A DNA stretch of 64,000 bases from Cytobacillus stercorigallinarum (GCF_014836495.1 NZ_JACSQT010000007.1:62001-126000); one strand, 5' to 3'; positions 33,540 to 43,733 are shown, numbered from the stretch's first letter. The notes: a model not told the origin generated them from the sequence alone. Translations and numbers: made by a program.

Positions 33540-34457
33540 ATGAAGAAAAGATCGAGGGTTTTATCTATTATTACAACTATTACCCTATTATTCTCATTAC
33601 AAACCACTGTTTTTGCTTCAACAGGATCAGCCAATTCTGAGGAAAGTATTAATGAGAAATATGGATTACCCATTGTTGCCTATGGTGAGGCATTAAGTTC
33701 TAGCCAGAAAGAAGAAACAAAGAAGTTATTAGGTGTAAAAGAAAACAGTAAAGTAGAAGAAATTATTATCACTGCTGATGATATTGTTCATTATATTAAA
33801 GGGGACCCCCGCTCTAATATGTATTCCTCTGCGAAGATTACGCGCACGGATACAGGTAAGGGTGTAATTATCAACCAAATGACTCCTGAAAACATTACGG
33901 AAGTAACTGATGAAATGTACGCCAACGCCTTACTTACAGCCGGTATCGAAGAAGCCATAGTTGATATCGCTTCTCCTGTAAAGGTTAGTGGCCACTCAGC
34001 TCTAGTTGGAATATACAAAGCCTATGACCAAGGTGAGGGCGAGAAGTTAGATGAGGAAAGAACTGAAGTAGCAAATGAAGAACTAAGTATCGCGACAAAT
34101 TTAGCGAAAAAAGAAGGTATGGACCAAGAGAAGGTAACCGAACTACTAACTGAAATCAAAAAAGAAATCGCTGAGCAAAACCCTGCAACAAAAGAAGATA
34201 TACAACAAATTGTTAATGAACAAATGCAAAAGCTAGAAATCCAGCTTAGTGAAGAAGATCGGCAGCTCCTTTATGACCTTTTTGAAAAAATGCGAGAACT
34301 TAATATTAACTTTGATAATGTCAAATCCCAATTAGAGGATTTGGCCAACAGTGTGCAGGAAAAAATTTCAGAAGCAGTCGGAGATAAAGGCTTTCTTCAA
34401 GCAGTATCTGACTTCTTTAAGAATCTAATCGATTCTATTAAAGGCATTTTCTCCTAA
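33540..34457 (+). CDS. ypuA: DUF1002 secreted protein, YpuA-like
   Basis: 305 residues. A signal peptide of about 26 residues ends near TTVFAST; the DUF1002 core follows (GLPIVAYGEALSSSQKEETK, then the ARITRTDTGKG-type strand seen here as AKITRTDTGKGV). The C-terminal third is coiled-coil and amphipathic helix. Function unknown; induced by envelope stress in B. subtilis, consistent with the ECF promoter. ATG after AAAGGAGCG. Confidence 0.85.
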   Translation: MKKRSRVLSIITTITLLFSLQTTVFASTGSANSEESINEKYGLPIVAYGEALSSSQKEETKKLLGVKENSKVEEIIITADDIVHYIKGDPRSNMYSSAKITRTDTGKGVIINQMTPENITEVTDEMYANALLTAGIEEAIVDIASPVKVSGHSALVGIYKAYDQGEGEKLDEERTEVANEELSIATNLAKKEGMDQEKVTELLTEIKKEIAEQNPATKEDIQQIVNEQMQKLEIQLSEEDRQLLYDLFEKMRELNINFDNVKSQLEDLANSVQEKISEAVGDKGFLQAVSDFFKNLIDSIKGIFS

Positions 34458-34464
34458 TTCATTT

Positions 34465-34502
34465 GAACCAACTCCAAGTGTAGAGTTGGTTCTTTTCGTT
34501 TT
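34465..34502 (+). terminator. Intrinsic terminator of ypuA
   Basis: GAACCAACTC/GAGTTGGTTC stem followed by TTTTCGTTTT. Confidence 0.85.
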
Positions 34503-34530
34503 AAAATTTTAGGGTAGGGGCACACAAGTA

Positions 34531-34594
34531 CCTTACTTAGCTGCGCAATTACGATTTGCTCGGCCTTCTTTGCGATTTTCTCCTTACTTAGCTG
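34531..34594. repeat. Short direct repeat
   Basis: CCTTACTTAGCTG occurs at 34531-34543 and again at 34582-34594, 51 bases apart, with similar pyrimidine-rich text between. The second copy reaches into the end of the GNAT gene. Confidence 0.5.
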
Positions 34595-35052
34595 AACAAT
34601 CTACTTAAACAGCGGACCCACTCATATTCAATAGCAGGTAGCCCTTCTTCGTTATCACTATTAAAGGCAATCTTTTTAAATCCTTTGCCTTCGTAAAACT
34701 GCTGTGCTTTTTTGTTTACTTCGAATGTATATAATCTTAAACGCCCGCATGAATGAGTTTTCGCATGCTCTAATAATGCCCCACCAATCCCCAACCCTTG
34801 ATAAGCTATATGTACATACAGTTGATTAATCTCGCTTTCATTATAAGCAATCATGCCAATCGGCGTTTCATCTAGCACCACTAAATCTACACGGAATTGT
34901 TTTGTTAACATATGATTGAGAAAATAGATATGCTCTGTCATATTATGTATTTCCTTTTGACCAATAGCAACTTCTTTACTCTCCCTCCAAAAGCTAACTG
35001 TCGAGAGGGCATACTTCTTTTCATAGGCTATGATTCGCCAGTCTTTAACCAT
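34588..35052 (-). CDS. GNAT family N-acetyltransferase
   Basis: 154 residues: INQLYVHIAYQGLGIGGALL carries the acetyl-CoA loop, and AQQFYEGKGFKKIA the C-terminal motif. ATG 35052 is preceded by GGGGGAAG; a TTG further up (35076) lacks a site. Divergent from glnS. Substrate unknown. Confidence 0.82.
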   Translation of the reverse strand: MVKDWRIIAYEKKYALSTVSFWRESKEVAIGQKEIHNMTEHIYFLNHMLTKQFRVDLVVLDETPIGMIAYNESEINQLYVHIAYQGLGIGGALLEHAKTHSCGRLRLYTFEVNKKAQQFYEGKGFKKIAFNSDNEEGLPAIEYEWVRCLSRLFS

Positions 35053-35245
35053 ACAACTTCCCCCTTCATTATCCAACCTTTTATATATTCATGACGGAAA
35101 GATGATTCCCTCCTTATTTATATGGAGAAAAACTTTTTAAGCGCGCTTTTTTTGTATATAATAGATAGAATCAACAGGCACTTTATTTATAGGCTTATTA
35201 AGATTAAAATAAGGTAAAGAACAAGGTAGAAAGGCTGATATCGGA

Positions 35246-36904
35246 TTGGAACAATCAAACTTTATTCGTACAATTATTAAAGAAGATCTAGAAAATGGAA
35301 AGCGCGACACTGTTGTAACCCGTTTCCCACCAGAACCAAATGGCTATCTCCACATTGGACATGCCAAATCCATCATTATTAACTTTGGTTTAGCAGACGA
35401 TTTTAACGGGCAAACAAACTTACGCTTTGACGATACAAACCCATTGAAAGAAGACCAAGAATATGTCGATGCCATTAAAGAAGACGTAAAATGGCTCGGA
35501 TATGATTGGGAAGAGCTACATTATGCATCCAATTACTTTGATGAAATGTATAACCGTGCCGTCCTTTTAATTAAAAAAGGCAAAGCATATGTCGATGACT
35601 TAAACCAAGATGAAATTCGTGAGTACCGTGGGACTTTAACTGAGCCTGGTAAAGAAAGTCCTTATCGTAACCGTTCAATTGAAGAAAACCTAGACCTATT
35701 CGAAAAAATGAAAAACGGGGAATATGAAAACGGTCAAAAAGTTTTGCGCGCAAAGATAGATATGTCATCACCAAATTTAAACTTACGTGACCCTGTTATT
35801 TACCGTATCTCTCATGCGACTCATCATAATACTGGGGACACGTGGTGTATTTATCCTATGTACGCTTTTGCCCATCCGCTTGAAGATGCAATCGAAGGTG
35901 TCACACATTCATTATGTACGACAGAATTCGAAGACCAACGTCCTCTTTATAATTGGGTTGTAGCGGAATGTGAAATGGAAAACCAACCACAACAAATTGA
36001 ATTCGGGCGCTTAAATATTACAAATACAGTAATGAGTAAGCGAAAACTAAAACAATTAGTAGATGAAGGAATTGTTGATGGCTGGGATGACCCAAGAATG
36101 CCAACGATATCGGGTCTGCGTCGCAAAGGGTATACTGCTAGTGCTATTCGTGAGTTTGTTCAAGAAACGGGTGTCTCTAAAGGTAGTGGTGCAGTGGATG
36201 AAATGATGCTTGAGCACTATGTCCGCGAAGACTTAAAACTCAGTGCCCCACGAACAATGGGAATCTTGAAACCGTTAAAAGTAGTCATCACCAATTATCC
36301 GGAAGGTGAATCTGAGTGGTTAGAAGCGGAAAACAATCCTGAAAACGAGGAAATGGGCACAAGACAAATTCCATTCTCTCGTGAAATATATATAGAACAA
36401 GAGGACTTTATGGAAAATCCTCCGAAAAAATATTTCCGTCTTTTCCCTGGAAATGAAGTACGCTTAAAGCATGCTTACTTCATTAAGTGTAATGATGTCA
36501 TTAAAGATGAAGATGGCAATGTTGTTGAATTACACTGCACTTATGATGTAGAAACGAAAAGTGGTACAGGTTTTACAGGTCGTAAAGTCAAAGGTACATT
36601 ACACTGGGTTGATGCCAAAAGTGCCGTCTCTGCTGAATTCCGTCTATATGAACCTTTAGTATTAGACGAGCAAATGAAAGAAGAAGCATTAGAAGACAAA
36701 GATTTCTTAGACTATATTAATCCAAATTCACTTGAAGTGGTGCAAGGATTTATTGAACCGAACTTAAAAGATGTTCAACCACAAGATAAATTCCAGTTTT
36801 TCCGTCACGGTTACTTCAATGTCGATTCTAAATATAGTACACCTGAAAAACCAGTGTTCAATCGCATTGTATCGTTAAAAAGCTCTTTTAAGCTAAATAA
36901 GTAA
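35246..36904 (+). CDS. glnS: Glutaminyl-tRNA synthetase
   Basis: 552 residues of the bacterial GlnRS type. HIGH motif at 36-39 within [14 protein letters not shown], class I core [12 protein letters not shown], and the KMSKS equivalent VMSKRKL near 263-267; the C-terminal two beta-barrels for anticodon reading are complete. It charges tRNA-Gln directly. Bacillus subtilis lacks this enzyme and uses misacylation plus GatCAB, so its presence is notable. TTG start after a weak AAAGG site; a TATAAT lies at 35157-35162; no T-box leader seen. Confidence 0.92.
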   Translation: MEQSNFIRTIIKEDLENGKRDTVVTRFPPEPNGYLHIGHAKSIIINFGLADDFNGQTNLRFDDTNPLKEDQEYVDAIKEDVKWLGYDWEELHYASNYFDEMYNRAVLLIKKGKAYVDDLNQDEIREYRGTLTEPGKESPYRNRSIEENLDLFEKMKNGEYENGQKVLRAKIDMSSPNLNLRDPVIYRISHATHHNTGDTWCIYPMYAFAHPLEDAIEGVTHSLCTTEFEDQRPLYNWVVAECEMENQPQQIEFGRLNITNTVMSKRKLKQLVDEGIVDGWDDPRMPTISGLRRKGYTASAIREFVQETGVSKGSGAVDEMMLEHYVREDLKLSAPRTMGILKPLKVVITNYPEGESEWLEAENNPENEEMGTRQIPFSREIYIEQEDFMENPPKKYFRLFPGNEVRLKHAYFIKCNDVIKDEDGNVVELHCTYDVETKSGTGFTGRKVKGTLHWVDAKSAVSAEFRLYEPLVLDEQMKEEALEDKDFLDYINPNSLEVVQGFIEPNLKDVQPQDKFQFFRHGYFNVDSKYSTPEKPVFNRIVSLKSSFKLNK

Positions 36905-36912
36905 GATATCTT

Positions 36913-36952
36913 ACACGAATGGTTCTATTTCATGAATCATTCGTGTTTTTTT
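36913..36952 (+). terminator. Intrinsic terminator of glnS
   Basis: Thirteen-pair stem ACACGAATGGTTC/GAATCATTCGTGT followed by TTTTTTT. Confidence 0.9.
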
Positions 36953-37179
36953 GTGGTGTAATCTTTTCATCGTTCACTCTTTAGAATGGAATGCTATAAG
37001 GGTGATTGAAATTAGATTGCATCAATATGGGAACAACTTTACTAAGCACTTTTCCATCTTGCCAACAGCTGCGATAATTCTTTTTAAGCTACTCATCTCT
37101 TTACTGTTTTTCACTATTCAACACATGCATCATAATCATTCATGGTGTATGATGGTCGTATAGAAATGGAGGTCATTAC

Positions 37180-37425
37180 ATGTTTTATCGACTGACAAAA
37201 GAACAGCAGCAACAAATGATTGAAGAAATCCAACAGTTTTTTCTTCAGGAAAAAGATGAGGATCTTTCCGAATTCGCCGCTGAGCGTGTGTTAGATTTTT
37301 TCAAAGAATCACTTGCCCCTCACTTTTACAATGCAGCTATCCAAGACACTCAATCCATGCTAAAAGAACAGTTTGCTAGTATTGAAGATGAGGTATTAAC
37401 CTTAGAGCGTCCCATTCGACGCTAA
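37180..37425 (+). CDS. DUF2164 family protein
   Basis: 81 residues. The pattern LTKEQQQQMIEEIQQFF, then FAAERVLDFF and PHFYNAAIQD, matches the DUF2164 family of small helical cytosolic proteins of unknown function. ATG nine bases after ATGGAGG. Terminator follows at once. Confidence 0.8.
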   Translation: MFYRLTKEQQQQMIEEIQQFFLQEKDEDLSEFAAERVLDFFKESLAPHFYNAAIQDTQSMLKEQFASIEDEVLTLERPIRR

Positions 37426-37427
37426 TG

Positions 37428-37457
37428 AAAAAAGTGGCCTAATCAGCCACTTTTTTG
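37428..37457. terminator. Bidirectional intrinsic terminator
   Basis: AAAGTGGC/GCCACTTT stem with A-run before and T-run after, between convergent genes. Confidence 0.88.
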
Positions 37458-37467
37458 TATACTACAT

Positions 37468-38187
37468 TCATTGATAGTTGGAAACAAATTCATCACAAAA
37501 ATCGGTCATAACCACTTCAACGCCTTGATTAAGTAATGATTGAGCATCGGACCATCGATTAATTGTATAAGTTCGTAATGGGATTTTGTTTTCTATTGCC
37601 TGTATACCATATATGGATTGCGCAAATTCTTTTTGACAATGAATAGCATCAGCACCAATATTCTGAGCTACCTTAATCGCATTAGCGTGTATACCTAGAA
37701 TTAAATACCCTGTATTTATTTCACTATCTAATGTTCGAATTCTCTTTACACTCTCAGGATTAAAAGATGAGAGAATGATGCGCTCTCTTAAACCATATTG
37801 CTCAATTAAAGTTAACACCTTCTCCTCCATGCCATCGTAGCGAAACACATCATTTTTCAATTCAACATTTATAACCAATTCATTATGATCCTCTTTCGCC
37901 CATTGAAAAACCTCTTCTAAATGTGGGATTCTCGCATGGTTAAATTCGGTGTCAAACCAACTCCCTGCATCAAATTGCACAATATCTTTATATTTAAAAT
38001 CCCTGATAAACCCTGTACCATCTGTTGTCCGATTGATTTTCTCATCATGAATGATGACAAGTTCACCATCTTTAGATAATTGGACATCTAATTCGATTCC
38101 ATGAACACCAGCTTTTCTTGCTGCTTCAAAAGCAAGCATCGTATTTTCCGGAAAGCGACCACTTAATCCACGGTGGGCAAATATCAT
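37468..38187 (-). CDS. Glycerophosphodiester phosphodiesterase
   Basis: 239 residues of the GDPD TIM-barrel family. Motifs: FAHRGLSGRFPENTM, GIELDVQLSKDGELVIIHDE (metal ligands Glu, Asp, His), and NVELKND. No signal peptide, so cytosolic; splits glycerophosphodiesters into glycerol-3-phosphate and an alcohol. It is a clear paralogue of the gene at 56681-57418, but has no transporter next to it. ATG with AGGGAGAGGG upstream. Confidence 0.9.
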   Translation of the reverse strand: MIFAHRGLSGRFPENTMLAFEAARKAGVHGIELDVQLSKDGELVIIHDEKINRTTDGTGFIRDFKYKDIVQFDAGSWFDTEFNHARIPHLEEVFQWAKEDHNELVINVELKNDVFRYDGMEEKVLTLIEQYGLRERIILSSFNPESVKRIRTLDSEINTGYLILGIHANAIKVAQNIGADAIHCQKEFAQSIYGIQAIENKIPLRTYTINRWSDAQSLLNQGVEVVMTDFCDEFVSNYQ

Positions 38188-38344
38188 TGCTCAACCACCC
38201 TCTCCCTTTTCTACAATTGTATAAAAATTATTTAAACACAGTATGAATCGTTTGTAAAAAATTCCTTTTTATTAATGTTAAAGATTAATCGAATGTAAGC
38301 AGGGTATACTCTCATATAAAGACATGTAAAGGAGATAAAATCTT

Positions 38345-39187
38345 ATGAGAGAGTATGATTCTGAGCAACATTATATGCCTATCACCTCAACAACGAGCGG
38401 TATGATTGTTCATTCTGCAGAAGGTGTTGATTATATAAACATTCAAATCGTTAATATTTGTTTTGTTAAAACAGCAGAGGATGCATGGGTCCTTGTTGAT
38501 GCTGGTATGCCAAAATCAGCCCATAAAATTATTGAAGCTGCTGAAGAATTATATGGAAGTGGTGCGAAGCCTGTTGCGATCATATTAACCCATGGACATT
38601 TTGATCACGTAGGAGCGATTCATGAGCTATTAGAAGAATGGGATGTCCCTGTTTATGCTCATTCAATGGAATTACCTTATTTAACTGGTCGGAAAGATTA
38701 TCCAGAACCTGATAATACAGTTGATGGTGGATTATTAGCTAAGTTCTCCAATTTATTCCCTAATGAAGGGATTAATATTTCACAGCATGTAAAACCGTTA
38801 CCAAGAGATGGTCATATTGATGAAATGCCCGGTTGGAAGTGGCTTCATACCCCTGGACATACAGAGGGCCATATTTCACTTTTCCGCAAAAGCGATGGTG
38901 TCTTAATTGCTGGTGATGCCTTTTGTACGGTTAAACAAGAGTCCCTTTTTAAAGTAATGACACAGGAGCAAGAAATTAGTGGCCCACCAAGGTATTTAAC
39001 CACTGATTGGCAACTAGCAAGAGAATCTGTCAGAAAACTCTCTGACCTTAATCCTCATATCGCCATCACAGGACATGGTATTCCTATGGCTGAACAAACT
39101 CTCCAACAAAGCCTTATCACTTTAGTAAGGGAGTTTGATGACATCGCAATGCCTGAGACTGGTAGATATATTAAAGACGACGAATAA
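38345..39187 (+). CDS. Metallo-beta-lactamase fold hydrolase
   Basis: 280 residues with the MBL metal site: THGHFDHVG (HxHxDH), the later histidine in TPGHTEGHIS and Asp in IAGDAF. Cytosolic. The family includes glyoxalase II-like and quorum-lactone hydrolases; the particular substrate is not clear. ATG after AAAGGAG. The following gene at 39281 is in the same direction 93 bases away. Confidence 0.85.
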   Translation: MREYDSEQHYMPITSTTSGMIVHSAEGVDYINIQIVNICFVKTAEDAWVLVDAGMPKSAHKIIEAAEELYGSGAKPVAIILTHGHFDHVGAIHELLEEWDVPVYAHSMELPYLTGRKDYPEPDNTVDGGLLAKFSNLFPNEGINISQHVKPLPRDGHIDEMPGWKWLHTPGHTEGHISLFRKSDGVLIAGDAFCTVKQESLFKVMTQEQEISGPPRYLTTDWQLARESVRKLSDLNPHIAITGHGIPMAEQTLQQSLITLVREFDDIAMPETGRYIKDDE

Positions 39188-39280
39188 TAGTAATATTCAA
39201 TATCTTTTATTTCGGTATCCTGAAGATTTTGCTATTATAAAGAGTAGACTTGCAAATTTTCTACTGATGGAGGATACCTT

Positions 39281-40240
39281 ATGTCTAAAAGAAAAATGAT
39301 TATCACACAAAACTTAAGCGAAGAACTTAAATCAGCCATTACAGAAATCACTCCTGATTGGGAGCACATCATAGGCAAGGATCACGACGTATGGGAGAGT
39401 CATATGAAGGATGCAGAAGTGATTGTTGCATGGAAACATCGTATGCATGATACCTATAGGAATAACGCTAACCTTCGTTGGATTCAAACATGGAGTGCTG
39501 GTGTGAATTATTTACCGCTCGAAGACTTTGACAAGAAAAACATCCTTCTAACAAGTGCAAACGGGGTACATGCTTATCCAATTTCGGAAACGATTTTTGC
39601 ATTGATGTTAGGTTTAACGAGAAGTATCGACCGTTATGTTAAACAACAACAAGAGAAAGTATGGGATGGAACTGGTAATAAACTCGAAATGCATGGAAAA
39701 ACCATCGGTATTATTGGTGTGGGAATGATTGGACAAGAGACTGCTCGAATTGCCAAAGCGTTTAATATGCATGTCATTGGTGTAAGGCATTCAGGCAAAC
39801 CTGTCGATTACGTTGATGAAATGTATACTTCACTGGAACTTGACGACATCCTACCTAAATGTGATTATATTGTCGTCACCCTGCCTTTAACGAAGGATAC
39901 ATACCATATGTTCAGTAAAGAACAGTTCCAACGCATGAAACAAACGGCATTTTTTATTAATATTGGACGCGGGGAAATCGTTGATGAAAACGCACTTTAT
40001 CATGCACTTTCAGAAGGAGAAATTAAAGGTGCTGGTATTGATGTTTTCGAAAAAGAGCCGCTACCTGAAGATAGTCCATTATGGGAATTAAATAACTTAA
40101 TCATCACCCCACATACATCGGGATCAACCGAACATTATAACGAAAGAGTCATTAAAAACATCTTCATTCCTAACCTAAAAAAATATTTGAATGGCGATGC
40201 CCTTGATACGAATGTAGTGGATTATAAAAAAGGATATTAA
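39281..40240 (+). CDS. D-2-hydroxyacid dehydrogenase, NAD-dependent
   Basis: 319 residues. NAD-binding GIIGVGMIGQETARIAK, then the INIGRGEIVDENAL strand with catalytic Arg region, acidic residue in FEKEPLPEDSPLW and the catalytic histidine in TPHTSGST. It reduces a 2-keto acid or oxidises a D-2-hydroxyacid; the family is too broad to name the substrate. ATG after GGAGGATACC. Confidence 0.88.
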   Translation: MSKRKMIITQNLSEELKSAITEITPDWEHIIGKDHDVWESHMKDAEVIVAWKHRMHDTYRNNANLRWIQTWSAGVNYLPLEDFDKKNILLTSANGVHAYPISETIFALMLGLTRSIDRYVKQQQEKVWDGTGNKLEMHGKTIGIIGVGMIGQETARIAKAFNMHVIGVRHSGKPVDYVDEMYTSLELDDILPKCDYIVVTLPLTKDTYHMFSKEQFQRMKQTAFFINIGRGEIVDENALYHALSEGEIKGAGIDVFEKEPLPEDSPLWELNNLIITPHTSGSTEHYNERVIKNIFIPNLKKYLNGDALDTNVVDYKKGY

Positions 40241-40248
40241 GAGAAACA

Positions 40249-40305
40249 AAATCCGAACAATTATTTAAACGCTGCTATTGCTGCGAATAATTGTTCGGAT
40301 TTTTC
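40249..40305. terminator. Strong bidirectional terminator
   Basis: Seventeen-pair stem AAATCCGAACAATTATT/AATAATTGTTCGGATTT, then TTTC, between convergent genes. Confidence 0.85.
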
Positions 40306-40321
40306 AACTTCATTTACAAAT

Positions 40322-41266
40322 CTATTTGTTTGCTACGTTTCTTTTTTTTATCGGCTTCATCTTCTCTGTTCTTCTTTTTCTTAATAATGTTTCAATTGCA
40401 CCTGATCCAAGGAGAACACCAGGAATGATAAAGACAAGACCAATCCAATGATAAATCGTGATTTGCTCCCCTAAAAATAGTGCCGATCCGACAAGAGCAA
40501 AGAATGTATTTAAATTTAAAAAGATGGCCGCTTCAGCCGGACCAATTTTACTAATCGCATAATTGTAGCCCATTTGTCCAATAGCCGTTGCTAATATGGC
40601 AGATGCTAAGAATAAAATCCATAAAGAACTTGGTGCATCTAATAAATTTGAAAATGCCATAGGCTCTGACATCAAACCTATGCCGGCGAGGATGATCCCC
40701 CCAAATATCAGCATATAGCCAGTGAGTAGTCTACTATCAATGGTCTTCGCTGCCTTACTAATAAGAATAAAGCTGAACGCTTGAGATAGAATCGATAAGA
40801 AAATATAAATATCGCCAAAAGAAAAACCAGATAACCCTCCATTACCGATTACGACGATAAAAGAAACACCAATAATGCCAAAGATAAAACCTATCATCTG
40901 CATTCGTGAAGGTATGGTTTTAATGATAATTGCTGAGAGAATAGCTGTTAAGACTGGCCCTGATCCTAATATTAATCCTCCGTTTGCACCCGAGGTTTCC
41001 AATAACCCATGTGCAAGAAAAAAGTGATGAGCTGTAATATTAAAGAGGCCACCATATATGATATATTGTAATTCCTTCCGATTTGGTCTTCTTACTTTCC
41101 CTATAACTCCAAGCATAAGAAAAACAAAAAATCCCGCAACTAGAATCCTGATTGCAGTAATCGTAATCGGTGGGAAAGAAGAGACAAGGATTTTAATCGC
41201 GGATACATTAAATCCCCATATCATCATTAATATTGTCATAAATATAAATAGACCGAGCTTGTTCAT
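40322..41266 (-). CDS. EamA-type drug/metabolite transporter (DMT)
   Basis: 314 residues, ten membrane helices in two EamA repeats (first starting MTILMMIWGFNVSAIKIL, second around FSFGDIYIFLSILSQAFSF). C-terminus is basic. ATG 41266 is chosen with AAGGATGGG before it; the frame continues to 41395 without a ribosome site. Likely exporter of an amino acid or metabolite; unknown which. Confidence 0.85.
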   Translation of the reverse strand: MNKLGLFIFMTILMMIWGFNVSAIKILVSSFPPITITAIRILVAGFFVFLMLGVIGKVRRPNRKELQYIIYGGLFNITAHHFFLAHGLLETSGANGGLILGSGPVLTAILSAIIIKTIPSRMQMIGFIFGIIGVSFIVVIGNGGLSGFSFGDIYIFLSILSQAFSFILISKAAKTIDSRLLTGYMLIFGGIILAGIGLMSEPMAFSNLLDAPSSLWILFLASAILATAIGQMGYNYAISKIGPAEAAIFLNLNTFFALVGSALFLGEQITIYHWIGLVFIIPGVLLGSGAIETLLRKRRTEKMKPIKKRNVANK

Positions 41267-41418
41267 TCCCATCCTTCTTTCCGTCTTTGTAATGAAGTAA
41301 ATTTTATCATATATCTTCTTTATATGGAGAAAAAGTGTGCAATTGATAACCAAATACGGAAATGAGCAAGAAAAGATGGGAGCATACGCCCCCACCTTTA
41401 CAGAAACTGAACCCTTAT

Positions 41419-42816
41419 CTATTTTAAATCCTCTTCAAGAAACATCTGTGGCTCGACCTTTTTCGCTTGCTGTTTTCTAGGTTTGAACATACGATCGATT
41501 TGCGCTTGTTGATATACCGCCGTTCCAACAATACTGGCTACATCCTTTAGTTTTTCCTTACTAATTTTATCTATCGTATCATCTGGTGTATGGTACCAAG
41601 GCTCTGATGGGCTGTGAATAAATAAAGCTGCTGGAATACCTACCTCTGCAAATGGCACATGATCACTGCTGCCACCACTTCTAATCGGTGTTGCTTCTCC
41701 ATTTAACCTCGTGCTAGTCGCTTGAGCTAACTCGGTGACAAGGTTTGGCTCACCATCAAGTGTGGCCAAAACGAGATCACCTGCATCTCTACTCCCGACC
41801 ATATCTAAGTTAAAATTCGCCACAATTCTATCTCGTTCATCTTCAGGTAAACTATTTACATAATGTGTAGATCCAAGTAATCCTACTTCTTCAGCACCAA
41901 ATGTAATAAAACGAATTTCTGTATCAGTTGGGAATAACTTAAGTATCCTTGCCAATTCAAGTGTCATCGCTGTTCCTGAAGCATCATCATTGGCACCTGG
42001 CGCACCAGCAACGGAATCATGGTGAGCACCAATAACAATAATATCATTCGTACCTCTTAATTTTGAGGTCGGCTTTTTTGTCGCTATGACATTATGAGAC
42101 GTTTTCTCTCCCGTACTTGCCCCTTCTATATTGATAGTCGCCTCAGTCACTTCCCCGGCTTCTAGGCTAGCAAGCAACGCATCTCCCTCCGCTTTTGACA
42201 AAGAAATGGCTGGAACAAATTGATCATTATGTTCTCCCAATGTTCCATTTAAAGAGCCCTCACTATTATTAAAAATTATGACTCCCGCTGCCCCTGCCTC
42301 TCCTGCATTCAACACTTTCTCACTGAAACTTAACTCTCCGCGCTTGATTAAAACAATTTTCCCCGTAACATCACCTAATTCTTCTGGTTTTCCGAGACCG
42401 CCATAGACGATCTCCCCACTCACATTCCCACTAATAGAATATGTAAAATAGTCAGGGTTTAATTGCTCATTATATCCATCTACTTGTAGTTCAGTCGTAT
42501 GTGGTGGAGTATATCCAACATAGGTAAACGGTTGAATATCTGCACGATAGCCGTAATTCCTAAACTCTCTTTTGATATATTCGACAGCCTCATCTTCCTG
42601 TTCTGTCCCAGCAACTCTCGGCTCTCTGGCAAGATGTGCAATATTGCGATAGATTTTGTGCTCATTCACTAATTTTGTAATTAAATAGTCATAGAATTGA
42701 TTAGAATGATTCTGTGTTTCAGCTGCCTCAACAGGTTTCACAACATAACCTTGAACACCTAATGCACCAAATACGAGAGTAGTAGCTAAACTCCATTTTA
42801 AGATAGATTTCTTCAT
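41419..42816 (-). CDS. Secreted M28 family aminopeptidase with PA domain
   Basis: 465 residues. Signal peptide (about 1-30), then the protease-associated insert (about 130-235, GEIVYGGLGKPEELGDVTGK) and the M28 zinc peptidase: IGAHHDSVAGAPGANDDASG (His and bridging Asp), FGAEEVGLLGS (Glu pair), NLDMVGS and SSDHVPFAEVGIPA (last His). Similar to B. subtilis YwaD, an extracellular aminopeptidase. ATG after AGGAGG. Probably supplies amino acids from peptides outside the cell. Confidence 0.88.
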   Translation of the reverse strand: MKKSILKWSLATTLVFGALGVQGYVVKPVEAAETQNHSNQFYDYLITKLVNEHKIYRNIAHLAREPRVAGTEQEDEAVEYIKREFRNYGYRADIQPFTYVGYTPPHTTELQVDGYNEQLNPDYFTYSISGNVSGEIVYGGLGKPEELGDVTGKIVLIKRGELSFSEKVLNAGEAGAAGVIIFNNSEGSLNGTLGEHNDQFVPAISLSKAEGDALLASLEAGEVTEATINIEGASTGEKTSHNVIATKKPTSKLRGTNDIIVIGAHHDSVAGAPGANDDASGTAMTLELARILKLFPTDTEIRFITFGAEEVGLLGSTHYVNSLPEDERDRIVANFNLDMVGSRDAGDLVLATLDGEPNLVTELAQATSTRLNGEATPIRSGGSSDHVPFAEVGIPAALFIHSPSEPWYHTPDDTIDKISKEKLKDVASIVGTAVYQQAQIDRMFKPRKQQAKKVEPQMFLEEDLK

Positions 42817-43126
42817 TTTTTCCTCCTATTAATTTATTTTCTAAAAGTTTAGACTATTAATTCCAAGTTATTAAGTGTAGTATTCACTATCTTTTAATAG
42901 GGAGAAAATGCTAGTTTTTCATATACGAACCTTCTAACTACAAATGATGGATGATAAATGATGGATAGAAAAGGTTGATTATTAAAAATTACATATAAAG
43001 TGAAAGGAGTCTTACGGGAAGAAAAATTTCCTGGCGAGCTATTTAGGCAATGCAAAACAGTGAGACTGCAAAATCAGCCTCCCATTCTCAGTGAAATGGC
43101 ATGTTCCCCCAACAATTGACACCAAA
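42817..43126. other. Non-coding gap
   Basis: Promoter region of the M28 gene and unexplained sequence; no ORF or RNA family seen. Confidence 0.4.
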
Positions 43127-43156
43127 CCAAAAAAGCTGACCATAACAGTCAGCTTT
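43127..43156 (-). terminator. Intrinsic terminator of the HTH-GNAT-FAD operon
   Basis: Minus-strand AAAGCTGAC/GTCAGCTTT stem followed by TTTTGG. Confidence 0.85.
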
Positions 43157-43172
43157 CTTAAACAACTACTAT

Positions 43173-43733
43173 TTATTTCAATACATCGTGGTCCACATAA
43201 CGCTCACCATTTATTTCGCTAATTACATTAATAGCTACCTTCGCGCCATCGCCAGCAGTAATAATTGTATGTACACTTACACCTGCTGTCGTTCCTGCAG
43301 CCCAGATACCAGGAATATTGGTTTGACCTGATGCATCGACATCAATAATGGTTTTTACTCTTGGCTCTGTTCCAGGTTTCGTTTGTACACCTGCTCTTTC
43401 GGCTAAATCTGCTAAGAACCCTGTTGCTAAAATCACATGTTTCGCTTCATAACTACCTTCAGAAGCAGTAACAACAAAACCTTCTTCTTTTTTCTCAATA
43501 GATTCTACTGTTGCCTCTACTATTTCTGCCCCAAATTTCTCTGCTTGTTTTTTACCTGTGCTAACCAAATCCGGACCTGATACCTCTAATACACCATAAT
43601 GGTTTTCAACCCACGCCCTTTTGGTTACACCTTTGTCATTATCAATAACAATTACTTTTTTCCCCGCTTTAGCAGCAAATAAAGCTGCACTAGCACCAGA
43701 AGGTCCTGCTCCAACGATTAGAATATCATACAT
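43173..43733 (-). CDS. Short FAD-dependent oxidoreductase, thioredoxin-reductase-like
   Basis: 186 residues. FAD-binding DILIVGAGPSGASAALFAAK at the N-terminus and the closing FAD motif GIWAAGTTAGV near 150 are present, but the NADPH domain and CxxC pair of thioredoxin reductase are missing, leaving a single FAD domain. It resembles small NAD(P)/FAD oxidoreductases common in Bacillales. ATG 43733 after GGAGGAATG; the longer frame to 43811 has no site. Third gene of an operon with an HTH protein and a GNAT enzyme. Confidence 0.8.
   Translation of the reverse strand: MYDILIVGAGPSGASAALFAAKAGKKVIVIDNDKGVTKRAWVENHYGVLEVSGPDLVSTGKKQAEKFGAEIVEATVESIEKKEEGFVVTASEGSYEAKHVILATGFLADLAERAGVQTKPGTEPRVKTIIDVDASGQTNIPGIWAAGTTAGVSVHTIITAGDGAKVAINVISEINGERYVDHDVLK

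Noticed and set aside
35077..35245. T-box leader upstream of glnS
   Set aside because: No AGGGTGG-type T-box, specifier stem or antiterminator was found; only a simple promoter-like region.
36951..37163. 70-residue frame between glnS and the DUF2164 gene
   Set aside because: Begins inside the glnS terminator tail. A shorter version from TTG 37015 has only a weak, distant AAGGGTGA. One hydrophobic stretch is not enough support.
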